Of a stretch of 33,654 nucleotides of DNA, positions 15,266 to 24,755 are shown piece by piece. The stretch is from Planctomycetota bacterium. Its GTDB lineage: Bacteria > Planctomycetota > PLA2 > JAEUHO01. The notes under the pieces are model-generated. The model made no database searches. It was given only the letters and a program-made list of their open reading frames with translations, and had not been told where the DNA came from. Position 1 is the stretch's first letter, and every line of letters begins with the position of its first letter. Location of the stretch: assembly GCA_027625315.1 (NCBI GenBank), contig JAQBWE010000005.1, forward strand, positions 1-33,654, read 5' to 3'. Made by a program: the position numbers and the translations under genes.

Positions 15266-16411
15266 GTGACACATCGCTTCTCTCTTCGCTTGGCGCTCCT
15301 CGCCCTGACCGCCGTATTCACGCTGCCGTTCGCTCAGCGCGCCGGTGCCGACGAGACGCCTGCCTCCGCAAGCGAGCGCGTTCCGATCCTTTGGGAGGTG
15401 CAGAACGAGCCGAAGATCTACCTCTTCGGAACGATCCACGTCGCTGATCCGCGCGTGACGTCGCACCCGCCGGCCGTGCAACGCGCGTTGGACGAGTCGC
15501 AAGCGCTCTACACGGAGCTCGACTTTTCCAAGCTCGGCCCGGAGTTGCAGCAGCACATCATGCTGCCCGACGGCAAGTCGTTGGGGGACTACGCCTCGGA
15601 CGAAGTCGTGGAGGCACTCGATCGCGTCCTCACGCGCTATGAAATCCCCGCCATACAGGCGGCGCAGTTCAAGCGGTTCAGGCCCTGGCTGACTTCCGTG
15701 CAGGTCCCGATTCTCGTGAACACCAAGCGCAAGGCCGACGAGGCCGCGGCGGCCGCTGCGGAGAACGACGAGCCCGCGCCGAGCGCGCCCGCCAATCCGA
15801 TGGCGAGTCTGCCCCTCGACCTGCAGCTCTACATGGGCGCGATGCAGCAGGGCAAGACTGTCGGCGGACTCGAGTTCGCCGAGGAGCAGTTTGCGATCTT
15901 CAACGAGATCACGTACGAGAAGCAGGTTGAGATGTTGGCCGAGTCGCTGGCCGCCCTCGAGAAGCTCGACGAGCCGCAGGACGAGAACGCTGCGGAGGTC
16001 GTCGATCCGATCGAGGCCCTCATCCGCACCTACATCGCCGGCGAGGCCGACCGCTTCTACGACATGATGAAGGAGCAGATGGGCGGCAACGCTGAGATGA
16101 CCGCCTTCATGGAGCAGCTGCTCGATCGCCGCAACGAGACGATGGTGCGGCGCATGATCGAGGCGGGCAACAAGCACCCCGACAAGACGATGTTCGTCGC
16201 CGTCGGTGCCGCGCACTACCCCGGGCCGGTCGGCGTCGTGAAGCTGTTGCAGGACACGGGGTTCCGTGTGCGGCGCATACGGTCCCTCGCGGACATGGAC
16301 GCGCCGTGGCCGCCGCTGCGCACGGCTCCGGCCGCGTCGTCGCGCGCCGCTCCGGGCCGCATTCGCATCGGGCCCTTCTGCTTCCCGCGTCCGGGCTGCT
16401 GTCCTAAGTAG
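15266..16411 (+). CDS. TraB/GumN-family secreted protein
   Basis: 381 residues. The GTG at 15266 is chosen because GGAGG (15252-15256) is 9 bases upstream and the product starts with a signal peptide (about 1-29, ending AGADE). Two hallmark blocks of the TraB/PrgY/GumN superfamily are present: the N-terminal WEVQNEPKIYLFGTIHVADPR (GTIH His, about 59-62) and the C-terminal FVAVGAAHYPGPVGVVKLLQDTG (with the second conserved His). Related proteins include Tiki proteases and GumN; a metal-dependent hydrolase role has been proposed for the fold. An Ala/Glu-rich insert (ADEAAAAAAENDEP) lies near residues 155-175. A Cys-containing tail ends CFPRPGCCPK. Convergent with the methyltransferase gene, overlapping 8 bases. 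Confidence 0.85.
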   Translation: MTHRFSLRLALLALTAVFTLPFAQRAGADETPASASERVPILWEVQNEPKIYLFGTIHVADPRVTSHPPAVQRALDESQALYTELDFSKLGPELQQHIMLPDGKSLGDYASDEVVEALDRVLTRYEIPAIQAAQFKRFRPWLTSVQVPILVNTKRKADEAAAAAAENDEPAPSAPANPMASLPLDLQLYMGAMQQGKTVGGLEFAEEQFAIFNEITYEKQVEMLAESLAALEKLDEPQDENAAEVVDPIEALIRTYIAGEADRFYDMMKEQMGGNAEMTAFMEQLLDRRNETMVRRMIEAGNKHPDKTMFVAVGAAHYPGPVGVVKLLQDTGFRVRRIRSLADMDAPWPPLRTAPAASSRAAPGRIRIGPFCFPRPGCCPK

Positions 16412-17204
16412 CGGTCACGCGACCCACACAAGTCGCCACCGTCTGCTTGCCGCCGACGGACTCGTCGGCGCCGTGTCGGGTGAGCAAGTCCCGCACCTGC
16501 GCGTCGAACACGCGGGCGGAGACACCCATCCGCGCGCGCGAGAGCCCGTTGCGTGAATGCAGCGACTCGATGTAGTCGTCTGTGCGCTGCTCGGTGATCT
16601 CATCGACCCTGGAGTCGCGCTCCGTCCAGACGACGTGGCCGCTCGCGGCCAGCAGGTCGGGAACCGAGACGGGCTGGTAGTCGCGATTCGTGGAGTAGCG
16701 GCCGATGAGTCGGCGCAGCTCGTCGTCCCACGGTGCGGGGCTTGCCGTGCGGTCGAGAAGCACGAAGGGAGCGCCGGGGGCGAGGACAGCCGCGAGGATC
16801 GGAAACGCGAGATCCCAATTCGTCCAGTGGATGCTCTCGCCGGCCACGACCAGGCCATACGGGCCCGCGAGCGAGGCCGACTCGAGGGGAGCCTGGATCC
16901 AGCGCAGGTTGGCGGCCTCGCCACCAGGCCGCGTCTTGCCTACGCGGATCATCGCCGCGGAGGGCTCGACAGCGTCGACGCGCAGCAGGTGCGGCGCGAG
17001 CGGTCGCGCGACATCGCCCGTTCCTGCGCCGACATCAAGCGCGATCGGTGGGTCGGGGCGCAGCGTGTCATGCAGGAGCGCCAGCGCCTCAGCAGCGTAC
17101 GGCGGCCGATGGCGGTAGGCGGCGGCCATCTCCGCGTCCTGCCACTGCGACGCGTAGTCGGGTCCCAGGTGGCGGGGCTTCAGAGGGCCAGCCGCGCGTC
17201 CCAC
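16404..17204 (-). CDS. Class I SAM-dependent methyltransferase at the end of the suf operon
   Basis: 266 residues. The SAM-binding motif I is clear (ALDVGAGTGDVARPL, about 54-68), followed by the acidic end of strand 2 (RVDAVEPSAAMI, about 74-85) and a motif near WIQAPLESAS. The segment YASQWQDAEMAAAYRHRPPY at the N-terminus and the later GESIHWTNWD resemble the methyltransferase-11 type acting on small molecules. The start is a GTG at 17204, 7 bases after the sufT stop, with no strong Shine-Dalgarno, consistent with reinitiation. Substrate unknown; being last in an Fe-S assembly operon may be a matter of shared expression only. Confidence 0.8.
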   Translation of the reverse strand: MGRAAGPLKPRHLGPDYASQWQDAEMAAAYRHRPPYAAEALALLHDTLRPDPPIALDVGAGTGDVARPLAPHLLRVDAVEPSAAMIRVGKTRPGGEAANLRWIQAPLESASLAGPYGLVVAGESIHWTNWDLAFPILAAVLAPGAPFVLLDRTASPAPWDDELRRLIGRYSTNRDYQPVSVPDLLAASGHVVWTERDSRVDEITEQRTDDYIESLHSRNGLSRARMGVSARVFDAQVRDLLTRHGADESVGGKQTVATCVGRVTAT

Positions 17205-17211
17205 GTGCGAC

Positions 17212-17574
17212 CTAGCCGAGACCGAGCGTCAGCTTCGCCGCCTCGGAGAGGAGGTCCTTCGACCACGGCGGATCCCATACGAGTTCGACCGCGACATCGT
17301 TGACGCCCTCGAGCGCCTCGATCTTGGTCTGCACTTCGGGCGGCAAGCTGCCGGCCACCGGGCAGGCGGGGCTCGTCAGGGTCATGTCGATGTCGACCTT
17401 GCCCGCCGCTTCGTCGATCGCGATGCGGTAGATGAGGCCGAGCTCGTAAATGTTCACCGGGATCTCGGGATCGTAGATCGTCTTGATCGCCTCGATGACG
17501 CGCGCTTCGAGGCTGCCCGCTGCGGGCGTCGCGTCGGTGCGCTCATCAGTGTCGGTCGTGGCTTCGTCGCTCAT
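17212..17574 (-). CDS. sufT: SufT, DUF59/MIP18-family Fe-S assembly factor
   Basis: 120 residues. After an acidic variable N-terminus (about 1-20) the MIP18/DUF59 fold is clear: VIEAIKTIYDPEIPVNIYEL followed by GLIY (26-49, with DPEIPVNIYELGLIY the family signature), MTLTSPACP (64-72, conserved Cys71) and the C-terminal signature DPPWSKDLLSEAAKLTLGLG (101-120). SufT helps mature iron-sulfur proteins, probably at the carrier or transfer step. It lies 5 bases after sufU, inside the suf operon, which confirms the assignment. Confidence 0.9.
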   Translation of the reverse strand: MSDEATTDTDERTDATPAAGSLEARVIEAIKTIYDPEIPVNIYELGLIYRIAIDEAAGKVDIDMTLTSPACPVAGSLPPEVQTKIEALEGVNDVAVELVWDPPWSKDLLSEAAKLTLGLG

Positions 17575-17579
17575 GTTCG

Positions 17580-18032
17580 CTACTCCGTGGATACCGGCTG
17601 ATCGCTACCAGCGAGCGCCGCCTCAACCGTGTGCCACGCCAGCGTTGCACACTTCACGCGCACGGGATACTCCGCCACGCCTGAGAACACCGCCATCTTG
17701 CCTAGGTCCTCGAGGCGCTGAGCACCGTCGATGTTGCCCATGGCGAGGTCGCGGAACACGAGGCCGAGGCGCTTGGCCTCCGCCACAGACTGACCCTTGA
17801 GGGTCTCGGTCATGACGGACGCAGAAGCCTTCGAGATCGAGCAGCCCTCGCCCTCGAAGCGCACGTCGGCGATCATGTCGTCCTCGACGCGCACGCGAAC
17901 GACGAACTTGTCGCCGCACAGGGGATTGAAGCCCACGGCGCTGCCCGTGGCGCCGTCGAGCGGTCCGAAGTTTCGCGGGCGCTTCGTGTGACCGAGGATC
18001 ACGTCGTTGTAGAGGTCGCGTAGATCGGACAT
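17580..18032 (-). CDS. sufU: SufU, zinc-dependent sulfurtransferase of the SUF system
   Basis: 150 residues of the IscU-like fold. The three conserved cysteines and the Asp are present: C39 and D41 (NPLCGD), C64 (GEGCSISKAS) and C128 (VRVKCATLAWHT). The insert between the second and third Cys (LKGQSVAEAKRLGLVFRDLA...) is the mark of SufU rather than IscU. Family role: accepts persulfide sulfur from SufS and hands it to SufBCD; a zinc ion bound by these residues exchanges ligands with SufS. The ATG shares one base with the sufS stop (TGATG). Confidence 0.92.
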   Translation of the reverse strand: MSDLRDLYNDVILGHTKRPRNFGPLDGATGSAVGFNPLCGDKFVVRVRVEDDMIADVRFEGEGCSISKASASVMTETLKGQSVAEAKRLGLVFRDLAMGNIDGAQRLEDLGKMAVFSGVAEYPVRVKCATLAWHTVEAALAGSDQPVSTE

Positions 18033-19270
18033 CAGGCGAATACCTCGCGCACTTTGGCCAGCGCCGCGACAAGCGCGTCGATCTCCGCGTGCGTGTTGTA
18101 GATCCCCAGCGAGGCGCGCGCCGTCGCCGGAACGCCGAAGCGCTCCATGACCGGCTGGGCGCAGTGGTGGCCCGTGCGCACGGCCACACCCTCGTGATCG
18201 AGGATCGTGCCGATGTCGTGGGGGTGGATGTCCTGCAGCACGAAGCCCAGGACGCCGGCCTTGTGCGCCGCCGTTCCGATCATGCGCAGGCCTTCGACTT
18301 CACCCAGGCGCTGTGTGCCATAGGCCAGCAGTTCGGCTTCGCGCGCCGCGATGGCGTCCAAGCCGAGGGCGCTGATGTAGCGAGCCGCGGCGGCGAGGCC
18401 AATGGCGCCGGCGATGTTCGGCGTGCCTGCTTCGAAGCGAAACGGCGCGTCGTTGTAGGTCGTCTGCTCGAAGGTCACCGAGCGGATCATGTCGCCGCCG
18501 CCCTGCCAGGGCGGCATCGCGTCGAGCAGTGCGCGCCGACCGTAGAGCACGCCGATGCCGGTCGGTCCGTACATCTTGTGGCCTGAGAGCGCGTAGAAGT
18601 CGACATCCAGCGTGTGGACGTCGACGGCCATGTGCGGGGCGCCCTGGGCGCCGTCCACCACGATCACGGCGCCGACGGCGTGCGCGCGCCGCGCCAGCTC
18701 AGCGATCGGATTGATCGTGCCGAGGGCGTTGGACACATGCGTGACGGCGACGATGCGCGTGCGGTCGCCGAGTAGGGCGTCGAAGGCGTCGAGGTCGAGC
18801 TCGCCGGCGTCGGTGATCGGAACCACCTTGAGTGTCGCGCCGGTCTGTTCGCAGAGCAACTGCCACGGCACGATGTTGGCGTGGTGCTCCATATGCGTGA
18901 GGAGGACGTCGTCGCCGGCCTGGAGTGTGGCGCGGCCGTAGCTGAACGCGACGAGGTTGAGCGACTCCGTCGTGCCGCGCGTGAACACGATCTCGCGCGC
19001 GTCGGCACCTAGGAACCCCGCCATGGTCGCGCGGGCGTCCTCAAAGAGCTGCGTGGCTTCCTGACTCAGCCGGTGGACGCCGCGGTGCACGTTCGAGTTC
19101 GACACGGTGTAGAACTGCTCGATCGCGTCGAGTACGGGGCGCGGGCGATGGGTGGACGCGGCGTTGTCGAGATAGACGAGCGGCCGACCGTTCACCTCGC
19201 GCGTGAGGATCGGGAAGTCGGCCCGGACGCGCGCGACGTCGAGAGCGGGAGCGGTGGACGCCCGGCTCAC
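18032..19270 (-). CDS. sufS: SufS, PLP-dependent cysteine desulfurase
   Basis: 412 residues, normal length for a group II cysteine desulfurase. It takes sulfur from cysteine, leaving alanine, for Fe-S cluster building in the cytoplasm. Visible landmarks: VYLDNAAST (32-40), TRGTTESLN (97-105), MEHHANIVPW (127-136), the PLP-binding Lys232 in ALSGHKMYGP, and the catalytic persulfide Cys370 in RTGHHCAQP. Start is the GTG at 19270, overlapping the sufD stop (GTGA). Together with sufU it forms the sulfur-donor pair of the operon, the arrangement known from Gram-positives and many other phyla lacking SufE. Confidence 0.95.
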   Translation of the reverse strand: MSRASTAPALDVARVRADFPILTREVNGRPLVYLDNAASTHRPRPVLDAIEQFYTVSNSNVHRGVHRLSQEATQLFEDARATMAGFLGADAREIVFTRGTTESLNLVAFSYGRATLQAGDDVLLTHMEHHANIVPWQLLCEQTGATLKVVPITDAGELDLDAFDALLGDRTRIVAVTHVSNALGTINPIAELARRAHAVGAVIVVDGAQGAPHMAVDVHTLDVDFYALSGHKMYGPTGIGVLYGRRALLDAMPPWQGGGDMIRSVTFEQTTYNDAPFRFEAGTPNIAGAIGLAAAARYISALGLDAIAAREAELLAYGTQRLGEVEGLRMIGTAAHKAGVLGFVLQDIHPHDIGTILDHEGVAVRTGHHCAQPVMERFGVPATARASLGIYNTHAEIDALVAALAKVREVFA

Positions 19271-20624
19271 GATGCGTCCTCGGCTCGCGGCTCGCGTTCC
19301 AAGCGTGCGGCGAGCAGCGCATCAAGTCCCGCGGTCAGGAGCGGATCGCCCGCCGACTCCGTGATCTCGTTGGCGAAGGCGTGCACGAGCAGGTTGCGCG
19401 CCTTGAGGCGATCAATGCCGCGGGAGCGCAGGTAGTAGAGCGCGTTCTCGTCGAGTCGGCCGATGGTGGCGCCGTGGGCGCACTTGACGTCATCGGCGTA
19501 GATCTCGAGCTGCGGGCGCGTCTCGGCCACGGCGTGGTCCGAGAGCAGCAGGTTGTGATTCGCCTGCTCGGCCAAGGTCTTCTGGGCGTGCTGGGCAACG
19601 ACGACGCGGCCGGTGAACGAGCCGCGCGACTTGCCGCCGAGGATGCCCTTGAACAGTTGCCGGCTGGTGCCATGGGGCACGGGATGGGTGACGACCGTGT
19701 GGTTGTCGTAGTGCTCTTCATTGGCGATCACGTACAGGCCGCGCAGATCGCACTCGGCGCCTGCGGCGCCCACGCTCACGTGCATCTCGTTGCGGTCGAT
19801 GGCGCCGCCGAGCGAGATGGAGGTCGATGCGAACCGACTGTCACGTGCCTGGAGCACACCGGTGAACCCTACGTGGTACGTGCGGGTGCCTTCGCGCTGG
19901 ATGCGGACGGCGCGGGCCGAGGCGTTGGCGCCGACGATGTATTCGGTGACCGCATTGGTGAGGCAGGTCCCCCCCGCGAGCGCCCCGATGCAATCGATGC
20001 CGTAGTGCTCCACGACCGTGACGGCGCTGCCCTGCTCCGCGACCACCAGCGTGCGCGGGTGCACGGCGACGCGCGCTCCCGTGGGGGCGTGGAGATACAG
20101 CAGTTGGATCGGCTGGTGCACGGTGACGCCGGCCTTCACATGCACGATGGCCGCGTCGTCGAGATACGCCTGATTGAGGGCGACAAACGGATGGGCGGAG
20201 GTGTCTGCCGCCCTGCCAAGCGCGGCTTCGATCCAATCCATCGACGAACCGCTGGCTCGCAGCGCGGCGAAGCTCGTAAGCGTCACGCCCGCCGGCAGGT
20301 CGTTCACGAACGACAGCGCGGGAGCGTAGCGACCATTGAGGAACACAAGCCGCGGACCACGCTCAAGCCCCAGCGCGAAGCGGTGGGCGGCGAGCGACGC
20401 CGGCGGATGGGCCGGCGGCGGAGCGGGCGGGAACGCCTCCCGGGCGAGCGGTCGGACATCGGTGTAGAGCCAGTCCTCGTCCCGGCTCGTAGGCAGACCG
20501 AGCTCCGCGAAGTGCGCCAGACCTTGGGCCCGGCGCTCGGTGAGCCACAGCGGGGCCGCACGCTCAGCGACGAAGCGCGGGTGATGCGTTTCGAAGGCCG
20601 TCGGTTGGGAGGAGGTCAGCGTGG

Positions 20625-20628
<4 letters not shown>
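19267..20628 (-). CDS. sufD: SufD, Fe-S scaffold complex subunit
   Basis: 453 residues. Right-handed beta-helix core typical of SufB/SufD. The C-terminal signature VKCAHGATIGRLDENALYYL followed by RSRGID includes the Cys-x-His pair that lines the SufB-SufD interface where the nascent cluster is thought to form. Other landmarks: SLGGAIDRNEMHV and GILGGKSRGSFTGRVVV. The N-terminal 130 residues are helical and variable, as in other SufD. Start is the GTG at 20628, overlapping the sufC stop (GTGA), rather than the upstream in-frame ATG, which would lie inside sufC. Forms SufBC2D with its neighbours. Confidence 0.93.
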
Positions 20629-21410
<782 letters not shown>

Positions 21411-21423
21411 GTTCGTTGCGCCG

Positions 21424-22932
21424 TTAGCCGACGGCGCCCTCCAGGCTGACCGCCAACAGCTTCTGCGCCTCGACCGCGAACTCCATGGGGAGCTCGCGGA
21501 AGACTTCCTTGCAGAATCCATTCACGATGAGGTTCACCGCGTCCTCGGTGCCGAGGCCACGCTGGTTGAGATAGAAGATCTGGTCCTCGCCGATCTTGCT
21601 CGTCGAGGCTTCGTGCTCGAGATGCGCGCTGGGATTGCGCACCTCGATGTACGGGAAGGTGTGCGCACCGCACGCATCGCCCATCAGGAGCGAGTCGCAC
21701 TGGCTGTAGTTGCGCGCGTTGTGGGCGCTCGCGAGCATCTTGACCTGGCCGCGGTACGTGTTCTGGCCCCTGCCGGCCGAGATGCCCTTGGAGATGATCG
21801 TGCTACGGGTGTTCTTCCCGATGTGAATCATCTTGGTGCCCGTGTCGGCCTGCTGGTGGTGGTTGGTCAGCGCGACGCTGTAGAACTCACCGACGGAGTC
21901 GTCGCCCTGCAGGATGCAGCTGGGGTACTTCCAGGTGATCGCGGAACCCGTCTCGACCTGGGTCCACGAGATCTTGCTGCGCCGGCCACGGCAAGCGCCG
22001 CGCTTCGTGACGAAGTTGTAGATGCCGCCCACGCCGTTCTTGTCGCCCGGATACCAGTTCTGGACGGTGGAGTACTTGATCTGGGCGTCGTCGAGCGCGA
22101 CGAGTTCGACGACGGCCGCGTGCAGCTGGTTCTCGTCGCGCATCGGCGCCGTGCAGCCTTCGAGGTAGCTCACGTGGCTGCCTTCGTCGGCGACGATCAG
22201 CGTCCGCTCGAACTGCCCCGTGTTCGCCGCGTTGATGCGGAAGTACGTGGAGAGTTCCATCGGGCAGCGGACGCCCTTGGGGATGTAGACGAACGAGCCG
22301 TCCGAGAACACGGCGCAGTTGAGCGCAGCGAAGAAGTTGTCCTTCTGCGGCACGACCGAGCCGAGGTACTTGCGCACCAGTTCCGGGTGCTCGCGCACAG
22401 CCTCGCTGAACGAGCAGAAGATGATGCCGAGCTCACCGAGCTTGCCCTTGAAGGTCGTCGCCACCGACACGCTGTCGAACACCGCATCCACGGCCACACC
22501 TGCCAGCGCGGCGCGTTCGGCGAGCGGAATGCCCAGCTTCTCGTACGTCGCGAGGAGCTCGGGATCGACCTCGTCCAGGCTCTTGGGGCCGTCCTTGTTG
22601 CTCTTCGGCGCCGCGTAGTAGCTGATGGACTGGTAGTCGATCGCCGGGTAGTGCACGAGCGCCCAGGTGGGCTCCTTCATCGTGCACCAGTGCCGGTAGG
22701 CCTTCAGGCGCCACTCAAGCAGCCACTCGGGTTCCTGCTTCTTGGCCGAGATGAAGCGGACGGTGTCTTCGCTCAGGCCCGGCGGCAGCGAGTCCTGCTC
22801 GATGTCGGTGACGAAGCCCCACTCGTAGTCCTTGCGAGTGAGGTCGTCGATCTCCGGATTGCGGGCGACACGGTCAGAGACACGCGCGGTGCTGGCGGGT
22901 TCGAGGTCCGGGGCGTCGGATCGCGTGCTCAT
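21424..22932 (-). CDS. sufB: SufB, Fe-S scaffold subunit
   Basis: 502 residues, normal for long SufB. Landmarks: the N-terminal [20 protein letters not shown], the SufB-specific [18 protein letters not shown] block, the Trp-rich [20 protein letters not shown], and the C-terminal cluster-forming region [20 protein letters not shown] with [20 protein letters not shown] (conserved Cys and Glu of the SufB-SufD interface). The ATG at 22932 overlaps the Rrf2 gene stop (ATGA), so the regulator and scaffold are translationally coupled. Core of SufBC2D; assembles clusters and passes them to carriers. Confidence 0.95.
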   Translation of the reverse strand: MSTRSDAPDLEPASTARVSDRVARNPEIDDLTRKDYEWGFVTDIEQDSLPPGLSEDTVRFISAKKQEPEWLLEWRLKAYRHWCTMKEPTWALVHYPAIDYQSISYYAAPKSNKDGPKSLDEVDPELLATYEKLGIPLAERAALAGVAVDAVFDSVSVATTFKGKLGELGIIFCSFSEAVREHPELVRKYLGSVVPQKDNFFAALNCAVFSDGSFVYIPKGVRCPMELSTYFRINAANTGQFERTLIVADEGSHVSYLEGCTAPMRDENQLHAAVVELVALDDAQIKYSTVQNWYPGDKNGVGGIYNFVTKRGACRGRRSKISWTQVETGSAITWKYPSCILQGDDSVGEFYSVALTNHHQQADTGTKMIHIGKNTRSTIISKGISAGRGQNTYRGQVKMLASAHNARNYSQCDSLLMGDACGAHTFPYIEVRNPSAHLEHEASTSKIGEDQIFYLNQRGLGTEDAVNLIVNGFCKEVFRELPMEFAVEAQKLLAVSLEGAVG

Positions 22933-23411
22933 CGAGTATCTCCCGTGGCGCTCTGCAGCGAGCGGCCCATCCGCTCGTGCCAGCCGCGCTGGGGTGTGGC
23001 CATCTCTTGGAGGGAGATGGAGGAGAGCGCCGTGAGGATGGCGCTGTTGATGCGGTCCCAATTGGTCCGGGTGGGGCAGAACGACTCCACCCCGCAGTCC
23101 GGCCCGCTGGCGTCGAGGCAGTCCATCAGGGCAATCGGGCCCTCGATGGCCTCGATGACGTCGGCCACGGAGATTGCCGAAGGCGCGCGCGCGAGGGCGT
23201 AGCCGCCGTGGGCGCCGCGCTGGGCGTCGAGTACGCCGGCGCGGCTCAGTAGGCCGAGCAGTTTGCTGACCGTCGGCGCGGGCAGGCCCGTGTCCTTCGC
23301 CAGCTCGGCGGCGGAGCGCCGCACCGGCTGGCCCGCGGCGCCGGCATCACGCCACGCGCACCACGTCATCAGCAGGATGCCGTAGTCGGCGAGCTTGGAG
23401 ACGCGGATCAC
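22929..23411 (-). CDS. Rrf2-family transcriptional regulator of the suf operon
   Basis: 160 residues from the GTG at 23411. N-terminal winged helix-turn-helix typical of Rrf2 ([12 protein letters not shown], then [20 protein letters not shown] and [13 protein letters not shown], about 4-75). Three cysteines at 98, 106 and 112 (C-x7-C-x5-C) can ligate an Fe-S cluster, as in IscR and SufR-like Rrf2 proteins. First gene of the operon and coupled to sufB. By family knowledge it would sense cluster status and repress or activate suf. AAGGAACGAGG lies just before the start. A dyad at 23446-23468 is the obvious candidate operator. Confidence 0.9.
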   Translation of the reverse strand: MIRVSKLADYGILLMTWCAWRDAGAAGQPVRRSAAELAKDTGLPAPTVSKLLGLLSRAGVLDAQRGAHGGYALARAPSAISVADVIEAIEGPIALMDCLDASGPDCGVESFCPTRTNWDRINSAILTALSSISLQEMATPQRGWHERMGRSLQSATGDTR

Positions 23412-23445
23412 GTGGGCCTCGTTCCTTATGACCCCCTTGGGGGCA

Positions 23446-23479
23446 ATCCATACCGATACGGTCTGGATTCACCAGTGTA
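23446..23479 (-). promoter_or_regulatory. Predicted suf promoter and Rrf2-type operator
   Basis: Dyad of the form ATCC-N3-CCG-N3-CGG-N3-GGAT at 23446-23468 (23 bp, central triplet as axis). On the minus strand a TANNNT box (TACACT, 23479-23474) lies immediately upstream, which would put the transcription start at the edge of the dyad, the usual place for a repressor site. A second perfect palindrome, CCCCCTTGGGGG (23432-23443), lies between it and the regulator's start codon. Confidence 0.5.
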
Positions 23480-23506
23480 GGCCCGCAGTGAGGGGGGTCA
23501 ATCCCG

Positions 23507-23923
23507 TCACCGATAGCGCTGGCCCGCGAGTTCGAGCCAACCACCTGCCTGGCGACCGTCCGGATCGCGGTGGGTCCAGTGCACGACGCCCCCCTTGGCG
23601 TTCCACTCGAACCGGCCCCGAAAGGTGAGCGAATCGCCCTTGCGCCAGGGCACGGGGGGCGCCAGGTCGACGTTGTGGCTGATCTTGATGGTGTGGCCGC
23701 CCGCCAGCTCCACGAGGCACAGCTGATGGCGCGGCGGATCGCGGTCCTCGGGGAGTAGGTGCACGATCCGACCCTCCCCCTCGACCCAGACCCCCGACCG
23801 CTGCTGGGCGATGGCGTCGGCCAGGGCGCCGGACGTGGCGGGTTCCGTCCGGTAGCGCGCGTACGCGGCGAGTGCCAGCACCACGAGGATCGCGACCAGG
23901 GCAAGGGGAGAACGGCGACGCAT
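23507..23923 (-). CDS. DUF3465-family secreted or anchored protein
   Basis: 138 residues from the ATG at 23923 (an ATG 9 bases further upstream overlaps the promoter box). N-terminal hydrophobic helix about 5-22. The rest matches the DUF3465 pattern: GEGRIVHLLPEDRDPPRHQ, ISHNVDLAPPVPWRKGDSLT and the highly characteristic FEWNAKGGVVHWTHRDPDGR, a small OB-like beta-barrel found in many proteobacteria. Function of the family is not known to me; it is thought to be periplasmic. Encoded on the same strand as the suf operon but with a 95-base gap that carries the suf promoter, so probably a separate unit. Confidence 0.85.
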   Translation of the reverse strand: MRRRSPLALVAILVVLALAAYARYRTEPATSGALADAIAQQRSGVWVEGEGRIVHLLPEDRDPPRHQLCLVELAGGHTIKISHNVDLAPPVPWRKGDSLTFRGRFEWNAKGGVVHWTHRDPDGRQAGGWLELAGQRYR

Positions 23924-23930
23924 GCCTCGC

Positions 23931-23938
23931 ATGCTACG
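23931..23938 (-). promoter_or_regulatory. NGTANNNT box upstream of DUF3465 gene
   Basis: CGTAGCAT on the minus strand ends 7 bases before the ATG at 23923, the same spacing as the other leaderless starts here; no separate Shine-Dalgarno at a usable distance. Confidence 0.4.
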
Positions 23939-24018
23939 GGCGTGGTGCTCGGGCGGTCGATTTGGGGGCCCGGCCCGCGCGGGGCCTATGGTGGAACAAG
24001 TACCCCTGCGAGGACCCG

Positions 24019-24738
24019 ATGGGCCGCCGACCCCGCTACCGCAAGTCCGCCCTCTCCGGCCTCCTGGTCGTGGACAAGCCGCTCGGGTGGACGTCCATGG
24101 ACGTCGTTCGGAAAGTGCGCACGGCCGCCGGCTGGGTGAAGACCGGCCACGGCGGCACCCTGGATCCGCTCGCCACGGGGGTCGTGGTCTGCTGCATCGG
24201 TTCCGCCACCCGGGCCGTCGAGGCGATCATGAAGATGGGCAAGGTCTACGAGACGACCATCGATCTCTCGGCGTTTACGCGCACCGACGACGCTGAGGCC
24301 GAGCGCGAAGAGGTCGAGGTCGCCACGCCGCCCGACGAGGCCGCGGTGCGCGCCGCGCTGGAGGCCTTCATCGGCGACATCGAGCAGGTGCCGCCCAAGT
24401 ACAGCGCCGTCCATGTCGAGGGCAAGCGGGCCTACAAGCTCGCCCGGGAAGGGACCGACGTCGTCTTGGAGGCGCGGCCCGTGCGGATCGATGCCATCGA
24501 GGTGCTCGGCTACGAGTACCCGCGCTTGAAGATCCTGGTGCGCTGCGGGAAGGGCGTCTACGTGCGCAGCCTCGCCCGCGACCTAGGCAAGGCGTTGGGC
24601 ACGGGCGGTCACTTGGCGGCGCTACGCCGGACCGCCATCGGCGAGTACGGCCTCGAGGGTGCTGCGACCGCCGAGCGACTGATGTCGCCGATCGGTCAAT
24701 TCGACCTGCTCGACCCGCCGCCCGTCGAGCCGTGCTAG
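24019..24738 (+). CDS. truB: tRNA pseudouridine-55 synthase TruB
   Basis: 239 residues, the short bacterial form. Converts U55 to pseudouridine in the T loop of tRNAs. Motifs: SGLLVVDKPLGWTSMDVV (13-30), the catalytic Asp49 in GHGGTLDPLATGVV, KVYETTIDLSAFTRTDDAE, the substrate-contact segment VPPKYSAVHVEGKRAYKLAR, and RCGKGVYVRSLARDLG near the C-terminus. The ATG at 24019 follows AGGA by 4 bases; a possible -10 TATGGT lies at 23987-23992. It lacks the C-terminal PUA-type extension of E. coli TruB. No rpsO, infB or rbfA neighbour is seen, unlike the common arrangement; a tRNA gene lies 399 bases downstream. Confidence 0.93.
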   Translation: MGRRPRYRKSALSGLLVVDKPLGWTSMDVVRKVRTAAGWVKTGHGGTLDPLATGVVVCCIGSATRAVEAIMKMGKVYETTIDLSAFTRTDDAEAEREEVEVATPPDEAAVRAALEAFIGDIEQVPPKYSAVHVEGKRAYKLAREGTDVVLEARPVRIDAIEVLGYEYPRLKILVRCGKGVYVRSLARDLGKALGTGGHLAALRRTAIGEYGLEGAATAERLMSPIGQFDLLDPPPVEPC

Positions 24739-24755
24739 AGCCCCGCCGCGGGCTC
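24738..24755 (+). terminator. Short hairpin at the truB stop
   Basis: GAGCCC (24738-24743) and GGGCTC (24750-24755) form a perfect 6-bp stem with loop CGCCGC, starting at the last base of the truB stop. No T tract; terminator activity uncertain. Confidence 0.4.
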
